The translations under genes and the position numbers were made by a program. The notes below the pieces were generated by a model, which saw only the letters and a program-made list of their open reading frames with translations, had not been told where the DNA came from and did not search any database. 64,000 nucleotides of DNA from Alcaligenes aquatilis. GTDB lineage: Bacteria > Pseudomonadota > Gammaproteobacteria > Burkholderiales > Burkholderiaceae_B. Positions 50,641 through 60,039 of this stretch are shown here, one piece after another (position 1 is the first letter of the stretch; the number at the start of each line of letters is the position of its first letter). The stretch is from NCBI RefSeq assembly GCF_003076515.1, contig NZ_CP022390.1, positions 1,488,001-1,552,000 on the forward strand, given 5' to 3'.

Positions 50641-51431
50641 TACTTTCCTTTGAATTGGGGGGCACGTTTGCCCAGGAATGCATTAACACCCTCGCGATAA
50701 TCCTCGGATGCACCCAGTTCACGCATCAAGTCGCGCTCCAGATCCAGCTGTTGATCAAGCGAATGGGCATCACTGGCATAAATTGCTTTCTTGGCATAGG
50801 CCAGACCTTTGGTCGGCGCCTGTGCAAAATGAGCTGCCAGCTCATTCAGGCGAGCCTGAAACGCGTCGTCATCCACACATTCCCAGATCAGGCCCCACTG
50901 AGCTGCCTGCTCGGCCGAGAGCTTATCGCCCAGCAAAGACAGCCCCATGGCACGCGCTGTACCCACCAGACGCGGCAAGAAGAAGGTACCGCCGGTATCG
51001 GGCAAGAGGCCCAGACGGCAGAAAGGCTGGATGAAGCTCGCCGAGCGGGTGGCGATCACGATGTCACCGGCCAAGGCCAGGTTGGCTCCGGCACCGGCTG
51101 CCACACCATTGACGCCGACCACCACAGGGGCCGCCAGCGCGCGCAGACGACGCACCAGCGGTGCATAGAATTTTTCAATGGTGGCACCCAAATCCACGGG
51201 AGCATCACCGGCGCTCATCTGACGCTCGGACAAATCCTGACCCGCGCAAAAGCCACGGCCATTACCCGTCAGAATCAGTACACGCAAATCGGTGCACTGT
51301 TCGACTTTATCCAGGGCCTGAGCCAGCTCACCGTGCATATCGGCCGTAAAGCTGTTGAGCTTGTCGGGACGATTCAAGGTAATGCGTGCTACGCCATTTT
51401 CCAGCTGAAATTGAATACTTTGGTCAGTCAC
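50640..51431 (-). CDS. paaG: ring-1,2-epoxyphenylacetyl-CoA isomerase PaaG
   Basis: Crotonase-fold enzyme that converts the ring epoxide to oxepin-CoA (and isomerises a later intermediate). The 263-residue protein has the oxyanion-hole segments GRGFCAGQDLSERQ and GVNGVAAGAGANLALAGDIV and the catalytic acid region LPDTGGTFFLPRLVG. It lies 14 bp after paaN. The alternative, a general enoyl-CoA hydratase such as PaaF, is less likely from the length and this last motif. Confidence 0.92.
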   Translation of the reverse strand: MTDQSIQFQLENGVARITLNRPDKLNSFTADMHGELAQALDKVEQCTDLRVLILTGNGRGFCAGQDLSERQMSAGDAPVDLGATIEKFYAPLVRRLRALAAPVVVGVNGVAAGAGANLALAGDIVIATRSASFIQPFCRLGLLPDTGGTFFLPRLVGTARAMGLSLLGDKLSAEQAAQWGLIWECVDDDAFQARLNELAAHFAQAPTKGLAYAKKAIYASDAHSLDQQLDLERDLMRELGASEDYREGVNAFLGKRAPQFKGK

Positions 51432-51445
51432 CTGGCCACCCTCCT

Positions 51446-53110
51446 TTAGAAATGCCAGCGAGTCTGAACGACACGGAAACGATTAGCAACATAGGCCGAA
51501 TCCGACAGGGATGCGTTAGCGGCCGGGTTGGCGCCCGTGCCGTGGAAGTCGCTGTAAGCGGCGGTCTGGTTGATGAACACAGCTCCGGTCAGGTTCAGGG
51601 ACAGAGACACGCCGGAACGCTCGGCCATGCGCTGGATCTTGGCGGTCACCGCATCATCGGTGCTGTAAGCCGACAAGGTCAGAGCACCGTGCTCAATCAC
51701 GTTGCGACCGGCCACTTCAATGCTTTGCTCGGTCGAATCGGTTTGCACCACAAACACGATGGGGCCAAACCACTCTTGCTGGATCTCGGGCTGGTCCACT
51801 CGGGCCTGCAAGACCAGCGGTGTGCGTACGCGGGCACCGGGAAATGCGGGGTGTTCCAGCGTCTGGCTGTCAGCCAGGATAGGCATGCCCAGTTGGCGAG
51901 CCTGATCAATACGCTGTGCGCAGGCTTCGTTTTGCACGGCGCCGGTAATTTCAACGGCACGGGCCGGATCGGACACCAGCTTTTGCACGGCTTGTGCCAA
52001 ACCTTGAGCGACTTCATCAAAGCTCATCACGCCATCGGCAGTACGGATACCATCGCGAGGCACATAGATGTTTTGAGGAGCGGTACACATCTGGCCGGAA
52101 TACAGCGCAAAGGAGAAAGCCAGATTGCGGGCAACAGCCTTGAAATCATCAACCGAATCAATAATGACCTGGTTCACACCGGCTTTTTCGGTGTAGACCA
52201 AAGCGTGGCGAGCATTTTCTTCCAGCCAGTTACCGTTCTGGCTGCTGCCGGTAAAGTCGATCAGCTTGACGGCCTTGTTCATGGCCAGTTGCTGGGCGGT
52301 GTCTTCTTGAGGCTCGTGAGCGGCCAGCAAGACCACATTAGGATTGAAACCGGCTTCGGCCAGCACATCGCGGGCGACGGCAACGGTAATGGCCAAAGGC
52401 AGGATTGCGCCAGGATGCGGCTTCACAATCACGGTGTTGCCGGTAGCCAGGGAAGCAAACAGGCCTGGATAACCGTTCCAGGTCGGGAAGGTGGAGCAAC
52501 CAATCACCAGACCTACGCCACGGGGCACCACCTTGAACTGCTTCTTCATCTGGATGGGATCGTGCTTGCCCTGGGGCTTGATCCAGTCAACCAGACCAGG
52601 GATACGGGACATTTCCTGCCAGGCATAGGCCACAGCTTCCAGCGCACGCTCCTGAGCGTGAGGGCCACCGGCCTGGAAGGCCATCATGAAGCCCTGGCCC
52701 GTGGTGTGCTGCACAGCGTGAGCAATCTCGAAGCTGCGCTGGTTCAAGCGATGCAGAATTTCCAGGCAGATACCAACCCAGGCTTGCGGGCCAGCGTCAC
52801 GCCAGCTGTCCAGCGCCAGTTGCGACTGGGCCAACAATTGATCCACGGGAACTTTGGGGTAACGAATGCCCAGATCAAAACCAAAAGGCGATTGCTCATT
52901 GCCCACTTCTCCTTGGGCGCCTTCCAGCGTCAAAGGAAAAGCTTTGCCGCGGTAGGCTTCAAAAGCAGCCTGACCATCCTGAGCCGCAGTTTCGCCGTAG
53001 GCGCGCGGGCTGGGATTTTCAGGATAAGCGCTCCAGAAGTTGCGCTCCAGAATGCTGCTCAACGCGTGATCCAGCGTCGCCTGATGCGTTTTGAAAAAAT
53101 CTGCTGCCAT
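51446..53110 (-). CDS. paaN: aldehyde-dehydrogenase-like PaaN
   Basis: A 554-residue member of the stand-alone PaaN group of aldehyde dehydrogenases, thought to oxidise the ring-opened semialdehyde. It shows FTGSSQNGNWLEENA, YTEKAGVNQVIID and a candidate catalytic Cys in SGQMCTAPQNIYVP. Unlike E. coli PaaZ, it has no C-terminal MaoC hydratase domain, so ring hydrolysis must be done by another protein not seen in this window. A hairpin lies in the 83-bp gap to paaE. Confidence 0.93.
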   Translation of the reverse strand: MAADFFKTHQATLDHALSSILERNFWSAYPENPSPRAYGETAAQDGQAAFEAYRGKAFPLTLEGAQGEVGNEQSPFGFDLGIRYPKVPVDQLLAQSQLALDSWRDAGPQAWVGICLEILHRLNQRSFEIAHAVQHTTGQGFMMAFQAGGPHAQERALEAVAYAWQEMSRIPGLVDWIKPQGKHDPIQMKKQFKVVPRGVGLVIGCSTFPTWNGYPGLFASLATGNTVIVKPHPGAILPLAITVAVARDVLAEAGFNPNVVLLAAHEPQEDTAQQLAMNKAVKLIDFTGSSQNGNWLEENARHALVYTEKAGVNQVIIDSVDDFKAVARNLAFSFALYSGQMCTAPQNIYVPRDGIRTADGVMSFDEVAQGLAQAVQKLVSDPARAVEITGAVQNEACAQRIDQARQLGMPILADSQTLEHPAFPGARVRTPLVLQARVDQPEIQQEWFGPIVFVVQTDSTEQSIEVAGRNVIEHGALTLSAYSTDDAVTAKIQRMAERSGVSLSLNLTGAVFINQTAAYSDFHGTGANPAANASLSDSAYVANRFRVVQTRWHF

Positions 53111-53133
53111 ACAATGTGCTCCTGAAACTAGTA

Positions 53134-53160
53134 GGACGCCAAGCTGGGAAGCTGGCGTCC
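53134..53160 (-). other. hairpin between paaE and paaN
   Basis: GGACGCC (53134-53140) pairs with GGCGTCC (53154-53160), with three further inner pairs and a GGGA loop. It has no T tract on the coding strand, so it may set relative levels of the paaABCDE and paaNGIK parts by RNA processing rather than ending transcription. Confidence 0.45.
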
Positions 53161-53193
53161 AAATTCTTGGAAAACCGCTTGTTCGCTGCGGTC

Positions 53194-54276
53194 TTAGGTT
53201 TCCTGATCGAAGTCAATGACCACCCGGTCGGTCACCGGAAAGCTTTGACAACTGAGCACGAAACCGCGGGCTACTTCGTAATCTTCCAGTGCAAAGTTGG
53301 CGTCCATGTCCACTTCGCCCTCTACCACTTTGCAACGGCAGGTAGAACAAACCCCACCCTTACAGGAATAAGGCAACTCCAGCCCTTGCTCCAGTGCCGC
53401 ATCCAAAATACTGCTGTTGCTCTTGCTGATGGTCAGGTTGCGAGTAATGCCATCCTGAATCACGGTCAGTTCACACTCTTCCTTACCCGGAGCCTTGCGC
53501 GACTCCTCGCCCGTACGCAAGGCACGCGGGCCTTTAGGGGCACCGAACAGCTCGAACTTGATCTGGGATTTTTCCAGGCCATTTTCCTGCAAGGCGGCAA
53601 CCACCTGCTCGCTCATGTCCTGGGGACCGCAGACAAAGGCCACATCCACACTGGCGGGATCGAACCATTGCTGCATTAGCTGACGTACTTTTTCGCCGTC
53701 CAGACGACCGTTGAACAAGTCAATATCCTGCGTTTCCCGGCTCATGATATACACGATGGAGAAACGTTCCATATAGGTGTTTTTCAGGTCCTCGATCTCT
53801 TCGCGGAACATGATGGCCGAGGAAGCGCGATTACCGAAAAACAGCGTGAAGGTCGATTTTGGCTCGGTATCCAGCGCGGTTTTCACCAGCGACAGAATCG
53901 GGGTAATACCACTACCGACCGCAAAGGCGGCGTAACGATGGGCCTGGCTGGGATCAAAGTCCACGGTAAAGTTGCCATCAGGTGGCATGACTTCCAGGGT
54001 GGCACCCGCTTCCAGATGGCTGTTGGCCCACGTGGAGAACGCCCCATCATTGACACGCTTGATCGCCACGCGCAGCAAACGGTCGTGCGGTGCCGCACAG
54101 ATCGAATAGGAGCGGCGCAGTTCCTGGCCGTCCAGATGGGTGCGCAAGGTCAGGTACTGACCGGGGCGGAACTGAAACACATCCTGCAAATCGTCGGGCA
54201 CGGTAAAAGCCACCACCACGGCATCGCGGGTGCTGCGGGAGACCGAGGCCACAGGAAGGGAATAAAACTGACTCAT
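53194..54276 (-). CDS. paaE: phenylacetyl-CoA epoxidase reductase subunit
   Basis: FAD/2Fe-2S reductase that powers the PaaABC epoxidase. The 360-residue protein has FAD and NAD domains (FRPGQYLTL, RRSYSICAAP, GSGITPILSLVKTAL, FVCGPQDMSE) and a C-terminal ferredoxin with cysteines in YSCKGGVCSTCRCKVVEG and FVLSCQSFP. Start 54276 is four bases after the paaD stop; a longer reading upstream overlaps paaD and is rejected. Confidence 0.96.
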   Translation of the reverse strand: MSQFYSLPVASVSRSTRDAVVVAFTVPDDLQDVFQFRPGQYLTLRTHLDGQELRRSYSICAAPHDRLLRVAIKRVNDGAFSTWANSHLEAGATLEVMPPDGNFTVDFDPSQAHRYAAFAVGSGITPILSLVKTALDTEPKSTFTLFFGNRASSAIMFREEIEDLKNTYMERFSIVYIMSRETQDIDLFNGRLDGEKVRQLMQQWFDPASVDVAFVCGPQDMSEQVVAALQENGLEKSQIKFELFGAPKGPRALRTGEESRKAPGKEECELTVIQDGITRNLTISKSNSSILDAALEQGLELPYSCKGGVCSTCRCKVVEGEVDMDANFALEDYEVARGFVLSCQSFPVTDRVVIDFDQET

Positions 54277-54280
54277 AGGA

Positions 54281-54781
54281 CTAATGCGCCTTAAAGTAAT
54301 CGAATGGTTCACCGCAGCTGATGCAGCGATACAGCGCCTTACAGGGTGTAGAGCCAAACTGGCTGATTACCCGTGTATGCGTGGAGCCGCATTGAGGACA
54401 GGCCACCACGGGCGCCTCGGGCTGACGCAGCAAACCAGAAATATCAACTGCACTTTGGGCCGGAGGAGCGATACCGTAGTCGCGCAAGGCCACTTTGCCC
54501 TGCTCGCTCATCCAATCGGTCGTCCAGGCCGGTGACAACTTGGTCTCTACCCGAACCTGCTCGATACCGGCCTGTTGCAAAGCCTGTTCAATCGAGTGGC
54601 TCATCTCGTACATCGCCGGACAACCGGAGTAAGTCGGTGTGATGGTGACCACACACACGCCCTGCTCCCAATTCACGTCACGCACAATGCCCAGGTCCAG
54701 CAAGGAGATCACGGGGATCTCCGGATCTGGAACCGTGGCCAATACTTGCATGACCTGCTCGGTGCTCCAGGTCTGTGTCAT
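54281..54781 (-). CDS. paaD: phenylacetate epoxidase assembly protein PaaD
   Basis: MIP18/DUF59-family protein needed for the Paa epoxidase, probably in cluster assembly. The 166-residue protein has VPDPEIPVISLLDLGIVRDV, TPTYSGCPAMYEM and a C-terminal zinc-ribbon-like region (VACPQCGSTHTRVIS, then ALYRCISCGEPF). The start at 54781 lies five bases after the paaC stop. Confidence 0.95.
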   Translation of the reverse strand: MTQTWSTEQVMQVLATVPDPEIPVISLLDLGIVRDVNWEQGVCVVTITPTYSGCPAMYEMSHSIEQALQQAGIEQVRVETKLSPAWTTDWMSEQGKVALRDYGIAPPAQSAVDISGLLRQPEAPVVACPQCGSTHTRVISQFGSTPCKALYRCISCGEPFDYFKAH

Positions 54782-54786
54782 GACGA

Positions 54787-55551
54787 TCACCAAGTGGCGT
54801 CGGGGTACATACGTGGCAGATGCTGCATTTCCGCCAGCAGATACCCTAACGCTTCCGTGTGACGGCCTTGTGGACCACCGCGATAAGCCTTGTGCTGAGC
54901 ATCCTGCTCGGCCGGGCAACGCAAGGTGGCACGCTCGAGCGCATTTTGGATGTATTCCAGGCAAGGCTGCCACAGACTGGCCATCAAAGGCACGGCTTGG
55001 CGCTGAGCCAGTTCCTCGGTGATCTCGTCATCCAGAAACAACTCACCCAGATAGAACCAGGCATCATCAATGGCTTGCTGCATGCGTTTGTGGCTCTCTG
55101 GCGTACCATCGCCCAGGCGCACAATCAGGTCGGTCGAGCGCCGCAGGTGATACAGCACTTCCTTATGCGCCTTCTGGGCAATTTCACGAATCTGCTCGTC
55201 GCTGGATTCGATCAACTCCTCCAGCAGGAAGCAATGCCAGGCATCAAACAGAAACTGACGTGCCAGCGTGTCGCCATAGTGACCATTCTCGCGCTCGACC
55301 AGCAGGTAGTTGGTGTACTCGTGAACATCACGGTGATAGGCCAGACGATCTTCGTCACGGCCCTGGCCTTCGGTTTCGCCAGCCAGAGTCAGCCACATGC
55401 GAGCCTGACCCAACAGGTCCAGTGCGGTATTGGCACAGGCCAACTCTTCTTCCAGAGCCGGGCCGTGGCCAGTCCACTCACCCAGACGCTGTGCCAGCAC
55501 CAAGGTGGAATCGCCCATGCGCAGGGCGTAAGAAAACAGGGCTTTATCCAT
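54787..55551 (-). CDS. paaC: phenylacetyl-CoA epoxidase structural subunit PaaC
   Basis: Ferritin-like partner of PaaA that holds the epoxidase together but lacks a full diiron site. The 254-residue protein shows family blocks LANTALDLLGQAR-like ACANTALDLLGQARMWL, LFDAWHCFLLEEL and AHKEVLYHLRRSTDL. It lies eight bases after paaB. Confidence 0.96.
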   Translation of the reverse strand: MDKALFSYALRMGDSTLVLAQRLGEWTGHGPALEEELACANTALDLLGQARMWLTLAGETEGQGRDEDRLAYHRDVHEYTNYLLVERENGHYGDTLARQFLFDAWHCFLLEELIESSDEQIREIAQKAHKEVLYHLRRSTDLIVRLGDGTPESHKRMQQAIDDAWFYLGELFLDDEITEELAQRQAVPLMASLWQPCLEYIQNALERATLRCPAEQDAQHKAYRGGPQGRHTEALGYLLAEMQHLPRMYPDATW

Positions 55552-55559
55552 GCCGGTTC

Positions 55560-55844
55560 CTACATATTGATGCCGTCAGGCATTGGAAAAAAAGTAGGGT
55601 GGCGGTAGACCTTGCTGTTGGAAGGCTCGAACAGCGGGCCTTTGTCGCCAGGGCTGGAGGCCGCGATATCGGCGGCACGCACGACCCAGATGCTCACGCC
55701 TTCATTACGGCGGGTGTACACATCGCGGGCATTGTTAATCGCCATTTCGGCGTCCGGAGCGTGCAGGCTGCCCACATGTTTGTGGGCCAGGCCGTGCTGG
55801 CTGCGAATGAAAACTTCCCACAGGGGCCAATCGTTCTTGCTCAT
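55560..55844 (-). CDS. paaB: phenylacetyl-CoA epoxidase small subunit PaaB
   Basis: A 94-residue protein that bridges the PaaAC units. It begins MSKNDWPLWEVFIRSQHGLA, then HKHVGSLHAPDAEMAINNAR, the typical PaaB sequence. Start 55844 is chosen by homology. It is separated from paaA by 94 bp, the widest gap inside paaABCDE; I see no clear structure in that gap. Confidence 0.95.
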   Translation of the reverse strand: MSKNDWPLWEVFIRSQHGLAHKHVGSLHAPDAEMAINNARDVYTRRNEGVSIWVVRAADIAASSPGDKGPLFEPSNSKVYRHPTFFPMPDGINM

Positions 55845-55938
55845 AACTGAAAATTCCTTGCTGTGCAGCAGTGCTGTCAAAGCGCCTGCTGCGAATCGGA
55901 TCGAATCAGAAACCGTACCGGCTTCTTAGCCTTGATGA

Positions 55939-56931
55939 TCAGGCTACCTTGCGGACGCCTTCCTGCTTTTGGGCATGGGCATCCAGTGCATCACGGAACC
56001 AGGCGCCATTTTCGTGGGCCTGGACTCGGGCTTGGAGTCGCTCACGATTACAGGGACCATTGCCCTTGATCACTGCCCAGAATTCTTCCCAGTCAATCTC
56101 GCCAAAGTCGTAGTGACCGCGCTCTTCGTTCCAGCGCAGATCAGGGTCGGGAATGGTCAGGCCCAGGTACTCGGCCTGAGGTACGGTCTGATCCACCATC
56201 TTCTGACGAAGTTCGTCGTTGGAGAACAGCTTGATTTTCCACTGCATGGACTGAGCGCTGTTGGTGGAGTCCGCATCGGAAGGACCGAACATCATCAAGG
56301 CAGGCCACCACCAGCGGTTGATGGAATCCTGAACCATCGCCTTTTGCTCGGGCGTGCCATGCAAGCACATCTGGAGCAGCAAGTCGTAACCCTGGCGCTG
56401 GTGGAAGGATTCTTCCTTGCACACACGTACCATGGCACGGGCGTAAGGACCATAGGAGCAACGGCACAGCGGAATCTGGTTAATGATGGCCGAGCCGTCA
56501 ACCAGCCAGCCGATCATGCCGATATCGGCCCAGTTCAGTGTGGGGTAATTAAAAATGCTGGAATACTTAGCTTTGCCCGACAGCAAGTCATCGACCAGCT
56601 TGTCACGGCCTACGCCCAGTGTTTCGGCAGCGCTGTACAGGTACAGACCGTGACCGGCCTCATCCTGCACCTTGGCCATCAAGATGGCTTTGCGTTTGAG
56701 CGAAGGGGCGCGGGTAATCCAGTTGCCTTCAGGCAGCATCCCGACGACCTCGGAGTGCGCGTGCTGAGAGATCTGGCGCACCAAGGTTTTGCGATAGGCT
56801 TCGGGCATCCAGTCCCTGGCTTCGATGCGGACACCCTCATCGATGCGCTCTTGGAACCGACGTTCTTCGTCGGACATCTGCTCGACATCCTGGACCTGCT
56901 TGACGCCTGTCTCTACAAGTTGTGCATACAT
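55939..56931 (-). CDS. paaA: phenylacetyl-CoA epoxidase catalytic subunit PaaA
   Basis: Diiron monooxygenase that epoxidises the aromatic ring of phenylacetyl-CoA. The 330-residue protein carries ligand-bearing blocks [20 protein letters not shown] and [16 protein letters not shown], and the conserved [20 protein letters not shown] 56931 has GGGG about six bases upstream. It heads the paa operon behind the promoter at 57001-57029. Confidence 0.97.
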   Translation of the reverse strand: MYAQLVETGVKQVQDVEQMSDEERRFQERIDEGVRIEARDWMPEAYRKTLVRQISQHAHSEVVGMLPEGNWITRAPSLKRKAILMAKVQDEAGHGLYLYSAAETLGVGRDKLVDDLLSGKAKYSSIFNYPTLNWADIGMIGWLVDGSAIINQIPLCRCSYGPYARAMVRVCKEESFHQRQGYDLLLQMCLHGTPEQKAMVQDSINRWWWPALMMFGPSDADSTNSAQSMQWKIKLFSNDELRQKMVDQTVPQAEYLGLTIPDPDLRWNEERGHYDFGEIDWEEFWAVIKGNGPCNRERLQARVQAHENGAWFRDALDAHAQKQEGVRKVA

Positions 56932-56963
56932 GACCATCCCCGGTAAGAGTGCTGAAAGCGCCC

Positions 56964-56978
56964 AAACAAATTTTGTTT
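56964..56978. promoter_or_regulatory. palindromic operator candidate of the paa operon
   Basis: AAACAAA-T-TTTGTTT, a perfect 15-bp palindrome 32 bp before paaA and about 16-30 bp after the predicted transcription start. Its place suits a repressor. In relatives a TetR-type PaaR controls these genes; no such gene is in the window, so the binder is not known. Confidence 0.55.
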
Positions 56979-57000
56979 CGACGCAAACCATATACACTTC

Positions 57001-57029
57001 ATTATTTAATACGAAAAATGTGATGTCAA
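57001..57029 (-). promoter_or_regulatory. sigma-70 promoter of the paa operon
   Basis: On the reverse strand TTGACA (57029-57024), a 17-bp spacer and AATAAT (57006-57001): a consensus -35 and five of six in the -10. Transcription should start near 56994, giving a leader of some 60 bases. Confidence 0.8.
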
Positions 57030-57087
57030 TTGCAAAACCGTATCATATGAGCCCAGAACAGATACTTTAAGGGTAAATACTTAGACG

Positions 57088-57127
57088 TAAAAAAACCGAG
57101 GAGCGACAAATCGCTATCCTCGGTTTT
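57088..57127 (-). terminator. terminator of orn (bidirectional)
   Basis: AAAACCGAGGA (57092-57102) pairs with TCCTCGGTTTT (57117-57127), with an inner GCGA/TCGC stem; seven T's follow on the reverse strand, four on the + strand. It separates orn from the paa promoter. Confidence 0.9.
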
Positions 57128-57219
57128 AATCCAGCCAAAGCGCCCCCACCTAGAACAGGCTGCCCGATTACCTATCTGGCTCGGACCCGCGCAACATCGG
57201 CCTTGCCTGTTCTTGCTGC

Positions 57220-57765
57220 TTACAGACGGATGAAGTGCTCGCGGTAGTGTTTCAATTCATCAATCGACTCATAAATATCGGCCAAGGCCTCGTGACGGCT
57301 TTGCTTGACGAAACTTTTAACCACTTCAGGCTTCCAACGCAAGGCCAGCTCTTTGAGCGTACTGACATCCAGATTACGGTAGTGAAAGAAGGCTTCCAGG
57401 CGGGGCATGTAGCGGTACATGAAACGGCGGTCCTGACTGATGGTATTGCCGCACAAAGGCGATTTGCCAGCCGGTACGTGCTCTTTCAGGAAGTCCAGCA
57501 ACTGGTCCTCGGCCTGCGCCTCGGTCAGGGTAGAAGCTTTGACCTTGTCGATCAGGCCACTGCGGCCATGCGTACCCTTGTTCCAGGCGTCCATGCCATC
57601 GAGCAATGCATTGCTTTGATGAACCACCAGAACCGGGCCTTCGGCCACCAGAGTCAAGTCTGCTTCTGTTACCACGACCGCAACTTCAATGATGCGCTCT
57701 TTGTCCGGATCCAGTCCTGTCATCTCCATATCGAGCCAGACCAGACGCTGTGTATGAACCGCCAT
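57220..57765 (-). CDS. orn: oligoribonuclease
   Basis: DnaQ-fold 3'-5' exonuclease that degrades di- and oligoribonucleotides, including pGpG from cyclic-di-GMP turnover. The 181-residue protein (same length as in E. coli) has [20 protein letters not shown] with the first two acidic residues, [13 protein letters not shown] and the closing [23 protein letters not shown] lies eight bases before ATG 57765. Divergent from the M48 peptidase gene. Confidence 0.97.
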   Translation of the reverse strand: MAVHTQRLVWLDMEMTGLDPDKERIIEVAVVVTEADLTLVAEGPVLVVHQSNALLDGMDAWNKGTHGRSGLIDKVKASTLTEAQAEDQLLDFLKEHVPAGKSPLCGNTISQDRRFMYRYMPRLEAFFHYRNLDVSTLKELALRWKPEVVKSFVKQSRHEALADIYESIDELKHYREHFIRL

Positions 57766-57808
57766 ATAATCATTCCTCAAAACGCCCATTTTACATATAG
57801 CCACCTAC

Positions 57809-59056
57809 ATGCTGACCTTGTTGTTCATTATCTTTCTGCTTGCAGACGTTTTGCTGCGCTTTTATCTAGGCCTGCGCCAGATCCGGCACGTTTATCGTCA
57901 TCAAAACGAGGTGCCTGCCGAGTTTTCCGAACGCATTGGCCTGCATAGCCATCAACGTGCAGCGCGCTACACCATCGCACGCACCCGACTGGGCTTGAGC
58001 GAGCGTCTGGTCGAAGCCCTGGTGCTGCTAGGCTTTACGCTGCTGGGAGGCTTGCAATGGCTGGATGTCACGCTGGGCAACTGGATCAGCCATGAGCTGC
58101 TGCGTCAGCTCGCCCTGATTGGCGCGGTATTAGCGATTATGGGTGTCGTGGGCCTACCTTTTGCCTGGTATCGCAAATTTGTACTGGAAGCACGCTTTGG
58201 TTTTAACCGCATGAAGCCCGCGCTGTTCTTTGCCGATATCGCAAAAACGCTGCTTATCATCCTGATTCTGGGTACCCCCTTGTGTGCCGCCCTGCTCAGT
58301 CTGATGGATTGGGCTGGCCCATCCTGGCCCTGGTACGGCTGGGGACTGTGGCTGGTTTTCAACCTGCTAGTGCTGTGGCTGTACCCGCGTGTTATCGCCC
58401 CCATTTTCAATACGTTCAAACCGCTGGAAGATACCAGCCTGCGTGAGCGCATCAATGCCCTGGCGCAGCGTTGCGGCTTTCAGACCAATGGCTTGTACGT
58501 AATGGATGGCTCGCGCCGCTCCGCCCATGGCAATGCGTACTTCACCGGCCTGGGTCGCCAAAAGCGCATCGTATTTTTTGATACCTTGCTAAACAAGCTG
58601 CAACCCGAAGAAGTGGAAGCCGTGCTGGCGCATGAGCTGGGTCACTTCAAACATCGCCATATACAACGTCGCCTGCTGATCAGCGTGCTCACATCCCTGA
58701 TCTTTTTCCTGCTGGCTGGCTGGGCCTGGGGCAAGGTGGGTTTTTATACCGGGCTGGGCGTCATTCCACAACTGGGCCGCCCCAACGATGCCCTGGCTCT
58801 GATCCTGTTCTTCATGGTGGTACCCACCTTCACCTTCTGGATGGGCCCCTTGAGCGCCCTGCTCTCGCGCCGGGATGAGTATCAGGCCGACAGCTTTGCC
58901 GCCCAGCACAGCCAGGCCCAAGACTTGATCAGCGCCCTGCTCAAGCTCTATAACGACAATGCCGCAACCCTGACACCCGACCCTGTGCACTCTGCCTTTT
59001 ACGATAGCCACCCCAACGCGATTGATCGCATCCGACACCTGAAAAGCCTGGCATGA
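57809..59056 (+). CDS. M48 family membrane zinc peptidase (Ste24/CAAX-type)
   Basis: A 415-residue integral membrane protease with about seven helices and the zinc motif HELGH (275-279) in LAHELGHFKHRH, with a third ligand glutamate in SRRDEYQADSFAA. The Ste24-like N-terminal part (LHSHQRAARYTIARTRLGL, LPFAWYRKFVLEARFGFNRM) separates it from short HtpX proteins. It probably cleaves membrane or periplasmic proteins; the target is not known. It overlaps rsgA by four bases (ATGA), so both are cotranscribed. Confidence 0.92.
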   Translation: MLTLLFIIFLLADVLLRFYLGLRQIRHVYRHQNEVPAEFSERIGLHSHQRAARYTIARTRLGLSERLVEALVLLGFTLLGGLQWLDVTLGNWISHELLRQLALIGAVLAIMGVVGLPFAWYRKFVLEARFGFNRMKPALFFADIAKTLLIILILGTPLCAALLSLMDWAGPSWPWYGWGLWLVFNLLVLWLYPRVIAPIFNTFKPLEDTSLRERINALAQRCGFQTNGLYVMDGSRRSAHGNAYFTGLGRQKRIVFFDTLLNKLQPEEVEAVLAHELGHFKHRHIQRRLLISVLTSLIFFLLAGWAWGKVGFYTGLGVIPQLGRPNDALALILFFMVVPTFTFWMGPLSALLSRRDEYQADSFAAQHSQAQDLISALLKLYNDNAATLTPDPVHSAFYDSHPNAIDRIRHLKSLA

Positions 59057-59952
59057 CATCCAAATACATTAGCGGTCTTGTGACTGCCGCCCACGGTCGC
59101 CACTACTTTGTCGAGCTGCCTGATGGCGAAACCATCAAGTGCTTTCCACGCGGAAAAAAAGCCGGAATTGCGGTTGGCGATCAGGTCAATGTACTGATGC
59201 AGGCCAAAGGAGAAGGCTCTATTGAAGCGGTGCAGGAGCGACGCAATCTGCTGTATCGCTCTGACGATTTCCGCACCAAGCAGTTTGCGGCCAATATCGA
59301 TCAGCTTCTCATTGTGGTCGCGCCCGAACCCGCTTATGCCGAAGACTTGCTGGGGCGCGCCCTGGTCGCGGCCTGGAGTGTAGATATTGAGCCGGTGATT
59401 ATTCTGAACAAGGCTGATCTGAGCACTCACCTGGAACGTGCGCGCGCCAAGCTGGCCCCCATCGCCGCTTTGGGCGTGCCTATTCTGGAAATGGTCGCAC
59501 TGGAACCGGAACAGACTCGCGCAGCCTTGGCCCCTTGGCTGGCGAACAAACGCACCTTGCTGCTGGGACAAAGCGGCATGGGCAAATCCACCCTGCTCAA
59601 TGCTCTGGTCCCGGAAGCAGGCGCGCTGACCCAGGAATACTCGCAAGCTTTAGGCGCAGGCCGCCATACCACCACCAGTACCCGCCTGTATCACCTGCCC
59701 AATAGCGGCGACCTGATCGACAGCCCCGGTTTCCAGGCCTTTGGCCTGTCGCACATGACACAGGAAGATATTGCGCACGGTTTCCCCGACTTTCGCAAAG
59801 CCGTGGAGTCCTGCCGCTTTTATAACTGCACCCACAGGCATGAGCCGGGCTGTGGCGTACTGGCCGCTATCGAAGCAGGCAGCATCCACCCTGAGCGGCA
59901 CGCGCTATACCAACGACTACTGGCCGAGCACGAAAACAAGCCACGTTATTAA
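59053..59952 (+). CDS. rsgA: ribosome-maturation GTPase RsgA
   Basis: Circularly permuted GTPase that checks late 30S assembly. The 299-residue protein shows an OB-fold start (GLVTAAHGRHYFVELPDGET), the G motifs in permuted order (NKAD, then GQSGMGKS, then DSPGF) and a C-terminal zinc site (CRFYNCTHRHEPGC). Its start overlaps the preceding stop. A terminator follows. Confidence 0.96.
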   Translation: MTSKYISGLVTAAHGRHYFVELPDGETIKCFPRGKKAGIAVGDQVNVLMQAKGEGSIEAVQERRNLLYRSDDFRTKQFAANIDQLLIVVAPEPAYAEDLLGRALVAAWSVDIEPVIILNKADLSTHLERARAKLAPIAALGVPILEMVALEPEQTRAALAPWLANKRTLLLGQSGMGKSTLLNALVPEAGALTQEYSQALGAGRHTTTSTRLYHLPNSGDLIDSPGFQAFGLSHMTQEDIAHGFPDFRKAVESCRFYNCTHRHEPGCGVLAAIEAGSIHPERHALYQRLLAEHENKPRY

Positions 59953-59959
59953 GGGAATG

Positions 59960-59988
59960 AGGGGCGAAACACAATGCCCCTTTTTTTT
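59960..59988 (+). terminator. terminator of the M48-rsgA transcript
   Basis: GGGGC (59961-59965) pairs with GCCCC (59976-59980) followed by eight T's (59981-59988), 8 bp after the rsgA stop. Confidence 0.85.
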
Positions 59989-60039
59989 GAAGGCAGGATC
60001 CGCTGATCCGCTGCCAGAGTGCCCGCTTGACGGGCCTGA

